Part shown: one piece after another, positions 57,557-64,000 of the stretch | How the letters are laid out: every line of letters begins with the position of its first letter | Position numbering within the stretch: the first letter of the stretch is position 1 | Origin: Luteimonas sp. 9C | Lineage (GTDB): Bacteria > Pseudomonadota > Gammaproteobacteria > Xanthomonadales > Xanthomonadaceae | Length of the DNA: 64,000 bases | Direction: 5' to 3' | Assembly (NCBI RefSeq): GCF_902506295.1 | Contig: NZ_LR733312.1 | Span: 829,503 to 893,502 of the forward strand | Program-made: the position numbers and the translations under genes | The notes under the pieces: generated by a model | The model's database searches: none | Seen by the model: the letters and a program-made list of their open reading frames with translations, nothing else | Told to the model about the DNA's origin: nothing

Positions 57557-58654
57557 ATGGCACAGGTGCGGTTCGACGCGGTACGGAAGGTCTACCCCAA
57601 CGGATTCGTCGGCGTGGCCGGCGCGACGTTCGAGGTGGCCGATGGCGAGCTGCTGGTGCTGGTGGGCCCGTCGGGCTGCGGCAAATCCACGCTGCTGCGC
57701 ATGGTCGCGGGGCTGGAGGCGATCAGCGACGGCACGCTGACCATCGGCGAGCGGGTGGTCAACGACGTCGCGCCGAAGGACCGTGACATCGCGATGGTGT
57801 TCCAGAGCTATGCGCTGTACCCGCACATGAGCGTGGCCGAGAACCTCGCGTTCGGCCTGAAGCTGCGCGGCCAGTCGAAGACCGAGATCGCCGCGCGCGT
57901 CGATGAAGCCGCCCAGGTGCTCGAACTCGACCAGGTGCTCGACCGCAAACCCGGCCAGCTCTCCGGCGGCCAGCGCCAGCGCGTGGCCCTGGGCCGTGCG
58001 CTGGTCCGGCAGCCGCAGGTGTTCCTGCTCGACGAACCGCTGTCGAATCTCGACGCCAAACTGCGCAGCGGCATGCGCGTCGAGATCGCCCGGCTGCACC
58101 GCAAGCTCGGCACGACGATGATCTACGTCACCCACGACCAGATCGAGGCGATGACGCTGGGCCAGCGCATCGTGGTGCTCAAGGACGGCCACATCCAGCA
58201 GATCGACACGCCGATGGCGCTGTACGAGCGGCCGGCGAACCTGTTCGTCGCGACCTTCCTGGGCAGCCCGGCGATGAACGTGCTGCGCGGGTCACTGGCC
58301 CGGGCTGCGGGCGGCTGGACCTTCGACGCAGGCGCGGGCATCACGCTCGCCCTCGGCGACGCCGGCTTCCCGGCCGAGTGGAACGGCCGGACGGTCGATC
58401 TGGGCATCCGCCCCGAACATCTGCTGCCCGCGACGGACGCCGAGGCATCGCTGTCGCCGGTGGTCGAGGTGGTGGAGCCGGTCGGCAGCGAGGTCTTCGT
58501 CAACCTGCGCCTGGGCACACACGCCCTGATCGCCCGTCTGCCGCCCGACCGTGTGCCGGTCCCGGGCGAGACCCTGGCGCTGACGATTCCGGCCGGCCGC
58601 GTGCACGCATTCGATGTCGAGACCGGCGAGCGGCTGCTGCAGCAGACCGGTTGA
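57557..58654 (+). CDS. MalK/UgpC-type ABC transporter ATP-binding protein
   Basis: 365 aa. Walker [10 protein letters not shown] (37-45), Q-loop in [12 protein letters not shown], signature [15 protein letters not shown] (from 135), Walker [13 protein letters not shown] and the switch His in [12 protein letters not shown] are all intact. A C-terminal OB-type regulatory (TOBE) domain lies at ~235-360. Such MalK/MsmX ATPases energise carbohydrate importers and may serve several. It stands alone here, but the operator it shares with zwf and the nearby sugar importer lacking an ATPase (39145-42231) make that importer its likely partner. CGGGAG is 5 nt before the ATG. Confidence 0.93.
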   Translation: MAQVRFDAVRKVYPNGFVGVAGATFEVADGELLVLVGPSGCGKSTLLRMVAGLEAISDGTLTIGERVVNDVAPKDRDIAMVFQSYALYPHMSVAENLAFGLKLRGQSKTEIAARVDEAAQVLELDQVLDRKPGQLSGGQRQRVALGRALVRQPQVFLLDEPLSNLDAKLRSGMRVEIARLHRKLGTTMIYVTHDQIEAMTLGQRIVVLKDGHIQQIDTPMALYERPANLFVATFLGSPAMNVLRGSLARAAGGWTFDAGAGITLALGDAGFPAEWNGRTVDLGIRPEHLLPATDAEASLSPVVEVVEPVGSEVFVNLRLGTHALIARLPPDRVPVPGETLALTIPAGRVHAFDVETGERLLQQTG

Positions 58655-58890
58655 GCCGCGCGACGCCAGGCCTGCGTCTTCGCGGAAGCGCTCTCCCTGT
58701 GCGTCCGACAACGGCACACCGGCCGGGAATCGCCGCGCCGGAACTCTCGCTATACTGACCGCTTGCGCGCGCGAGCGGCGCTCCGTGCTTGTGGAATCAA
58801 CCACTTGCGATGGAAATATCGCGTATCGCATGACACGCTATCCGTCATCCATCGCGCCCTGACGGGCGCCAAGAGGCCACCAAAGCCCGC

Positions 58891-61800
58891 ATGCGCCTGT
58901 CCACGATCAAGCTCGCCGGTTTCAAATCCTTCGTCGATCCGACCGCGCTGCACCTGCCGACCAACATGACCGGCGTGGTGGGTCCGAACGGTTGCGGCAA
59001 GTCGAACATCATCGACGCGGTGCGCTGGGTCATGGGCGAGTCGTCTGCCAGCCGCCTGCGTGGCGACTCGCTGACCGACGTGATCTTCGCCGGGTCGACC
59101 GCGCGCAAGCCGGTGTCGCAGGCGATGGTCGAGCTGGTGTTCGACAACTCCGATCACACGATCGCCGGCGAGTTCGCCGCGTTCAACGAGATCTCGGTCA
59201 AGCGCACCGTCAGCCGCGACGGACAGAGCGGCTATTACCTCAACGGCACCAAGTGCCGCCGCCGCGACATCACCGATCTGTTCCTCGGCACCGGTCTGGG
59301 CCCGCGCAGCTACTCGATCATCGAGCAGGGCATGATCAGCCAGGTCATCGACGCCAAGCCCGAAGAACTGCGCGTCTACCTGGAAGAGGCGGCGGGCATC
59401 TCCAAGTACAAGGAGCGTCGCAAGGAGACCGAGACCCGCATCCGCCACACCCGCGAGAACCTCGATCGCCTGAGCGACCTGCGTGAGGAAGTCGGCAAGC
59501 AGCTGCAGCATCTCGCGCGGCAGGCCAAGCAGGCCGAGCAGTACACCGCGATCCAGGCCGAGCGCCGGGTCCGCGACGCCGAATGGAAGGCGCTGGAATG
59601 GCGCACGCTCGACGCGCGCCTGCGTGCGCTGCGCGAGGGGCTGGCGCAGGAGGAAACGAAGCTCGAGCAGATCGTCGCCGAGCAGCGCGAGGCCGAACGC
59701 GAGCTGGAAACCGGCCGCGAGCGTCGCCACGAGGCCAGCGAGGGGCTCAACCGCGCGCAGGCCGAAAGCTACGAAGTCAGTGGCGCGCTGGCCCGCGTCG
59801 AGCAGCAGATCCAGCACCAGCGCGAGTTGTCGGCGCGCCTGCTCAAGGCCCGCGACGAGGCCCAGGCGCAGCTGGCGGAGATCGGCGCACACATCGACCA
59901 GGACCAGCTCCGGCTCGACACCCTGCACGAGAGCATCGCCGACGCCGAGCCGCGTCTGGCCCAGCTGCAGGACGAGGATGCCCTGCGCCAGGACACGCTG
60001 CGCGATGCCGAAACCGCGCTGGCCGACTGGCAGACGCGCTGGGAGACCCACAACCGTGAGCAGGGCGAGGCGGCCCGCGCCGGCGATGTCGAACGTACCC
60101 GCGTCGACTACCTGGACAAGCAGTCGCTGGAAGCCGACCGTCGCCGCGAGCAGTTGCAGGCCGAACGCGGCGGCATCGATCTCGAGGCGCTGAGCGAGGC
60201 ATTCGCCGACCTGCAGATCCGTCACGACGAGCAGAAAGCGGCGCTGGAGACGCTCGGCGACGATTTGGAAACGCGCAAGGCCGCGGCGGTCGATCTGCAG
60301 GACGCGCAGCGCGGCGCCCAGGAAGAACTCTCGGTCGTCCGCAAGCAGGCGCAGGAAGCACGCGGTCGGCTGTCGTCGCTGGAAACCCTGCAGAACGCGG
60401 CGCTCGGCCAGGAGCAGGGCGCGGCGGTCGAATGGCTGCGCCAGCGGGGCCTGGATGCGTCGGCGCGCGTCGGCGAGCGCCTGCGCGTGGACTCGGGCTG
60501 GGAATTCGCCGTCGAAAGCGCGCTCGGCCAGCTGATCGAAGGCGTGCTGGTCGAAGGCGAGGGCGTGCCGGCCGAACTGGTCGATGCGCTGGGCGAACTG
60601 GGTGAAAGCCGGCTGGCACTGGTGTCGAGCGAGACCGGTGATGAAGCCTTCGCGCCGACCTCGCTGGCGGCCAAGGTGCAGGGGCCGCTGGCGATCCGCC
60701 GGCTGCTCGCGCGCCTGCACGTGGCCGAGACCCTGGCCGAGGCGCGCGCGCTGCAGGCGGGCCTGGGCGATGGTGACTCGGTGATCACCCGCAGCGGCGA
60801 GCGGCTGGGCGCCGGCTGGGTGCGCGTGTCGCGCTCGGGCGCGGCGAAGCAGGGCGCGCTGCTGCGCGAGCGCGAGATCCAGTCGCTGCGCGAGTCGATC
60901 GCCGCACTGCAGGAACAGGAACAGTCACTCGAAGCGCGCATTGCGCAGGGCCGCGAACAGCTGCTCGGCGTCGAGCAGCAGCGCGAGGAAGCGCAGCGTG
61001 CGCTGTACGTCGCGCACCGCGGCGTCTCCGAACTCGCCGGCCAGGTCCAGAGCCAGCAGGGTCGTGTGGAGGCGGCGCGCACGCGGATCGAGCGCATCGA
61101 TACCGATCTCGCCCAGCTGCACGAGACGCTCGATACCGCCGCCCAGCAGGCGCGCGATGCCCGCGGCCGACTGGAAGACGCGGTCGAGCGCATGGGCGAG
61201 TTCGAAGCCGCGCGCGCCGCGCTCGACGCCGAGCGGCGCGGCCTGGTGGACGCCCGCGACCAGCTGCGAGCGGCCGCGCGCGAATCGCGCGACACCGCGC
61301 ACGCACTCGCGCTGACGCTCGAGTCGCAACGCGCCCAGATCGGCTCGCTGACCCAGGCGCTCGCGCGCATGGGCGGCCAGCGGGGCCAGATCGACAATCG
61401 TCTCGGCGAGCTGTCGGCGCAGCTGGCGACCGGCGATGCGCCGGTCGACACGCTGGAGCAGCAGCGTCAGGTCGCACTCGAAGCGCGCGTGCGCACCGAA
61501 CGCGCGCTGGCCGAAGCACGCTCCGCGCTGGAAGGCGTGGACAACGAACTGCGCACGTTCGAGCAGGTGCGCCAGCAGCGCGATGCGCAGGCGCTGACCC
61601 AGCGCGAGGCGATCGGACAGCGCCGGCTCGACCAGCAGGCGCTGGTGATCGCGGCCGACCAGTTGGCCGCCCAGGTGGTCGAAGGCGGATTCGTCGTCGA
61701 CGACGTGTTGAACGGTCTCGAGGCATCGGCGAATGCCAGGGACTGGGAAAAGATCGTCACCGACTTCGATGCGCGCCTGCGCCGTCTGGAGCCAGTGAAC

Positions 61801-62403
61801 CTCGCCGCGATCGCGGAACACGCCGAAGCCGCGCAGCGCAAGGACTATCTCGACGCGCAGGACGCCGATCTCAACTCCGCCCTGGAGACCCTGGAAGAGG
61901 CGATCCGCAAGATCGACCGCGAGACCCGCGGCCGCTTCAAGGACACCTTCGACAAGGTCAACGCCGGCGTGCAGGCGCTGTATCCGCGCCTGTTCGGTGG
62001 CGGCCATGCGTATCTGGAACTGACCGGCGAGGACCTGCTCGACACCGGCGTGGCGATCATGGCGCGGCCGCCCGGCAAGCGCGTGTCCAACATCTCGCTG
62101 CTGTCCGGCGGCGAGAAGGCGATGACCGCGGTCGCGCTGGTGTTCTCGATCTTCCAGCTCAATCCCGCGCCGTTCTGCCTGCTCGACGAGGTGGACGCGC
62201 CGCTCGACGAAGCCAATGTCGGCCGCTTCACGGCGATGGTCCGCGAGATGAGCGAGCAGGTGCAGTTCCTGTTCGTCAGCCACAACAAGGCGACGATGGA
62301 AGCGGCCTCCCAGCTCAGCGGCGTGACCATGCGCGAGCCTGGCGTGAGCCGTCTGGTGTCGGTCGATCTGGCCGAAGCCGCGCGGCTGGCCGGCGCCGCC
62401 TAG
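58891..62403 (+). CDS. smc: Chromosome segregation protein SMC
   Basis: 1,170 aa, full-length bacterial SMC. The N-terminal head has Walker A GPNGCGKSN (31-39) and LRVYLEEAAGISKYKERR. Long coiled coils (~165-490 and ~640-1000, dense in Glu, Gln, Arg and Ala) flank a hinge at ~495-620 (LRVDSGWEFAVESALGQLIEG, in parts SGWEFAVESALG). The C-terminal head has the signature LLSGGEKAMTAVAL (~1070) and Walker B CLLDEVDAPLD. It forms the ring condensin with ScpA and ScpB encoded at 30.4-32.3 kb. It is followed by zipA and ligA, an order typical of Xanthomonads. ATG 58891 starts the conserved first strand, and the 236-nt gap upstream holds its promoter. Confidence 0.97.
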   Translation: MRLSTIKLAGFKSFVDPTALHLPTNMTGVVGPNGCGKSNIIDAVRWVMGESSASRLRGDSLTDVIFAGSTARKPVSQAMVELVFDNSDHTIAGEFAAFNEISVKRTVSRDGQSGYYLNGTKCRRRDITDLFLGTGLGPRSYSIIEQGMISQVIDAKPEELRVYLEEAAGISKYKERRKETETRIRHTRENLDRLSDLREEVGKQLQHLARQAKQAEQYTAIQAERRVRDAEWKALEWRTLDARLRALREGLAQEETKLEQIVAEQREAERELETGRERRHEASEGLNRAQAESYEVSGALARVEQQIQHQRELSARLLKARDEAQAQLAEIGAHIDQDQLRLDTLHESIADAEPRLAQLQDEDALRQDTLRDAETALADWQTRWETHNREQGEAARAGDVERTRVDYLDKQSLEADRRREQLQAERGGIDLEALSEAFADLQIRHDEQKAALETLGDDLETRKAAAVDLQDAQRGAQEELSVVRKQAQEARGRLSSLETLQNAALGQEQGAAVEWLRQRGLDASARVGERLRVDSGWEFAVESALGQLIEGVLVEGEGVPAELVDALGELGESRLALVSSETGDEAFAPTSLAAKVQGPLAIRRLLARLHVAETLAEARALQAGLGDGDSVITRSGERLGAGWVRVSRSGAAKQGALLREREIQSLRESIAALQEQEQSLEARIAQGREQLLGVEQQREEAQRALYVAHRGVSELAGQVQSQQGRVEAARTRIERIDTDLAQLHETLDTAAQQARDARGRLEDAVERMGEFEAARAALDAERRGLVDARDQLRAAARESRDTAHALALTLESQRAQIGSLTQALARMGGQRGQIDNRLGELSAQLATGDAPVDTLEQQRQVALEARVRTERALAEARSALEGVDNELRTFEQVRQQRDAQALTQREAIGQRRLDQQALVIAADQLAAQVVEGGFVVDDVLNGLEASANARDWEKIVTDFDARLRRLEPVNLAAIAEHAEAAQRKDYLDAQDADLNSALETLEEAIRKIDRETRGRFKDTFDKVNAGVQALYPRLFGGGHAYLELTGEDLLDTGVAIMARPPGKRVSNISLLSGGEKAMTAVALVFSIFQLNPAPFCLLDEVDAPLDEANVGRFTAMVREMSEQVQFLFVSHNKATMEAASQLSGVTMREPGVSRLVSVDLAEAARLAGAA

Positions 62404-62482
62404 AGACTGTCATCATGTGCTGTCATGCCCCACGTGCCCGGCGCCTGCGCATAATGTGCGCCCCCGAAGGAGAACTCCGCGA

Positions 62483-63235
62483 ATGACCGACGACTGGATG
62501 ATGCGTATCGGGATCCTGGTCGCAGGCCTGCTGCTGATGGGGGCCATGTGGTATTTCGGCACCCGCCCGCGCAGCGGGCAGGGTCGCCGTGTCGCCAGTA
62601 CGGACGATCGCGAGCAGCGCCTGGAGCCCACGCTCGGCGCGCAGCTGGAACAGGATCTCGGCGAAGCCGGCGTGCCGCGCGCCGAGGGCGAGACCGATGC
62701 CGTGCAGGCGGAGATGGACCTGCTGGACCAGACCGTCGGCGCCGTGTCGCCCAACAGTGAACTGGGCAAACGCACCAGCGACGACTTCGACAAGATCGTG
62801 ACGCTCTACATCGCCGCGCGCGCCGGCAACGTGCTGCGCGGCCCGGACATCGTGGTCGCCGCCGAGAAGGCCGGCCTGACCTACGGGCACATGAGCGTGT
62901 TCCACCGGCTGGTCGACGGCCATCCCGAGCGCGGTCCGATCTTCAGCGTCGCCAACATCCGCAGCCCCGGCAGCTTCGACATGAGCGAGATCCAGGGGCT
63001 CGAAACCCCGGCGATCGCGTTCTTCCTGACCCTGCCGGCACCGGTCCGCGCGCTGGATGCGTGGGACGCGATGCTGCCCACCGCCGAACGCATGGCGGAA
63101 CTGCTCGATGGCGTGCTGCTGGACGAGCAGCGCAACGCGCTCGGCCGCCAGCGCATCGCCGGCCTGCGCGACGAACTGCGCAGCTGGGACCGCGAGCACG
63201 AAGTTCCGCCGGTGACGCGCAGCCCGCGCTGGTGA
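62483..63235 (+). CDS. zipA: Cell division protein ZipA
   Basis: 250 aa, shorter than E. coli ZipA (~330). One N-terminal helix (MRIGILVAGLLLMGAMWYFG, ~7-26) anchors it in the inner membrane. A charged linker (~27-105) is only about half the usual length. The C-terminal FtsZ-binding domain (~110-245) contains KIVTLYIAARAGNVLRG, GLTYGHMSVFHRL, FSVANIRSPGSFDMSEI and TPAIAFFLTLP. It tethers FtsZ filaments to the membrane at the division site. AAGGAG at 62467-62472 precedes the ATG by 10 nt. It lies between smc and the VOC/ligA genes, with which it is probably cotranscribed. Confidence 0.95.
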   Translation: MTDDWMMRIGILVAGLLLMGAMWYFGTRPRSGQGRRVASTDDREQRLEPTLGAQLEQDLGEAGVPRAEGETDAVQAEMDLLDQTVGAVSPNSELGKRTSDDFDKIVTLYIAARAGNVLRGPDIVVAAEKAGLTYGHMSVFHRLVDGHPERGPIFSVANIRSPGSFDMSEIQGLETPAIAFFLTLPAPVRALDAWDAMLPTAERMAELLDGVLLDEQRNALGRQRIAGLRDELRSWDREHEVPPVTRSPRW

Positions 63236-63245
63236 GTCCGGCGCG

Positions 63246-63686
63246 ATGTCGATCTCCGGCATCAGCCACCTGACCTTCGTCGTCCACGACCTCGACCGCA
63301 CGGCCCGTCTGTGGGTCGACGGCCTGGGTGCGCGTGAGGTGTACGACAGCGGCGATCGCCCGCATTCGCTGTCGCGCGAGAAATTCTTCGAACTCGGCGG
63401 CGTGTGGGTCGCGGTGATGGAGGGCGAACCGCTGCCACAACGCTCGTACCGCCATGTCGCCTTTGCGGTCGAAGTGGCCGCTTTGCCGGCGTATCGCGCG
63501 CGGCTGGACGCGCTGGGTGTGGATATCCGCCCGCCCCGGCCGCGGATCGAAGGCGAGGGCGAGTCGCTGTATTTCCACGATTTCGACAACCACCTGTTCG
63601 AACTGCATGCCGGGACGCTGGCCGCGCGCTTGCAGGCGTATCGCGCGGCCCTCACGCCAACTCCTCTTCCAGGGGAAGAGGGTTAA
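63246..63686 (+). CDS. VOC family metalloprotein, FosX-like
   Basis: 146 aa, one glyoxalase/bleomycin-resistance fold. The likely metal ligands are H8 (SISHLTFVVHDLD), H70 (YRHVAFAV) and E119 (HLFELHAGTL), the same pattern as in the FosX/FosB fosfomycin-modifying group. Whether it acts on fosfomycin is not known, since many homologues do not. The last ~10 residues (LTPTPLPGEEG) are encoded by a hairpin repeat that contains the stop, so they look acquired by repeat insertion. It starts 10 nt after zipA and is followed 42 nt later by ligA. Confidence 0.85.
   Translation: MSISGISHLTFVVHDLDRTARLWVDGLGAREVYDSGDRPHSLSREKFFELGGVWVAVMEGEPLPQRSYRHVAFAVEVAALPAYRARLDALGVDIRPPRPRIEGEGESLYFHDFDNHLFELHAGTLAARLQAYRAALTPTPLPGEEG
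63663..63681. repeat. CCTCTTCC-type hairpin repeat in the 3' end of the VOC gene
   Basis: CCTCTTCC (63663-63670) pairs with GGAAGAGG (63674-63681) around AGG. The repeat supplies the C-terminal residues and lies just before the TAA at 63684. A related hairpin lies at 15592-15615. Confidence 0.6.
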
Positions 63687-63728
63687 GGGCAGACGCCCGC
63701 GCGAGCCCCACCGTCCTACAATTCCCCC

Positions 63729-64000
63729 ATGTCGAAGCCATCTCCCGCCGGGCGCGTCGCCGAACTGCGCGCGCTGATCGAAGACGCCAATCATCGCTAT
63801 TACGTGCTCGACGATCCGTCGATCCCCGATGCCGAGTACGACGCGCTGCTGCGCGAGCTCGAAGCGCTGGAAACCGCGCATCCCGAGCTCGCCAGCGACG
63901 ACTCGCCGACCCGCACCGTCGGCGTGCGACCTGACGGCGGTTTCCCGGAAGTCACCCACGCCATCCCGATGCTGTCGCTGGCCAATGCCTTCGAGACCGC
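63729..64000 (+). CDS. ligA: NAD-dependent DNA ligase LigA, N-terminal part (runs off the window)
   Basis: The first ~90 codons of a protein normally near 670-820 aa. Domain Ia is present: [30 protein letters not shown] with the NAD-binding His/Tyr (parts: [20 protein letters not shown]). The start of the adenylation domain, [15 protein letters not shown], also fits. The catalytic Lys lies beyond the window edge. LigA seals nicks in replication and repair using NAD+. ATG 63729 starts the conserved region, and no strong ribosome site is seen. It lies downstream of smc-zipA-VOC on the same strand. Confidence 0.93.
   Translation, partial: MSKPSPAGRVAELRALIEDANHRYYVLDDPSIPDAEYDALLRELEALETAHPELASDDSPTRTVGVRPDGGFPEVTHAIPMLSLANAFET

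Overview
The window is high-GC gammaproteobacterial chromosome. It best fits the Xanthomonadaceae (Lysobacter/Luteimonas/Xanthomonas relatives). The clues are the smc-zipA-ligA order, a zwf-glk-pgl-edd-eda Entner-Doudoroff operon, Oar-like and other TonB-dependent receptors, frequent TTG/GTG starts, 1-4 nt start/stop overlaps, and CCTCTCC-type hairpin repeats. The genus is inferred, not proven. I saw no rRNA, tRNA, IS element, prophage, integron or CRISPR array.

Layout. 0.2-5.2 kb: purA, an MHYT-GGDEF-EAL cyclic-di-GMP protein and a cation:proton antiporter. 5.3-8.4 kb (minus): DUF2946 protein, TonB-dependent receptor and an unlisted 38-aa membrane peptide. 8.7-11.8 kb: an unknown polytopic membrane protein converging on three translationally coupled, membrane-anchored proteins of unknown function. 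12.1-13.9 kb: DUF2231 membrane protein coupled to a sorbosone-dehydrogenase-like lipoprotein. 14.1-20.6 kb: Rid-family protein, LysR regulator, and a periplasmic PaoABC-type molybdo-flavo-iron-sulfur aldehyde oxidoreductase with its XdhC-type maturation factor. 20.9-24.2 kb: DUF885 metallohydrolase, hemerythrin, omega-amidase. 24.3-27.3 kb: desT / desC-desB acyl desaturase module with a palindromic operator. 27.4-33.0 kb: a GGR-type flavoprotein, rluB-scpB-scpA and a YciI protein.

33.1-58.7 kb is the main block of interest: a glucan-utilisation and glucose-catabolism regulon. It has a LacI regulator, an Oar-like TonB receptor, a GH144-like (PF10091) lipoprotein, a sugar-binding protein with two permeases, two paralogous ~1,060-1,085-aa multidomain proteins with an (alpha/alpha)6-type catalytic region, a GH3 beta-glucosidase, the complete zwf-glk-pgl-edd-eda operon, and a MalK/UgpC-type ATPase. 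Four 14-bp sites matching TGKAAMCGVTTWCA lie before the LacI gene, the GH144-like gene, the minus-strand paralogue and the divergent zwf/ATPase pair. A degenerate pair lies before the other paralogue. This suggests that one regulator controls uptake, depolymerisation and conversion of glucose to pyruvate and glyceraldehyde-3-phosphate. The importer operon has no ATPase of its own, and the operator-linked ATPase 15 kb away probably serves it.

58.9-64 kb returns to core genes: smc, zipA, a FosX-like VOC protein whose C terminus is encoded by a hairpin repeat, and the 5' end of ligA, cut by the window edge. The condensin partners scpA and scpB are 27 kb from smc.
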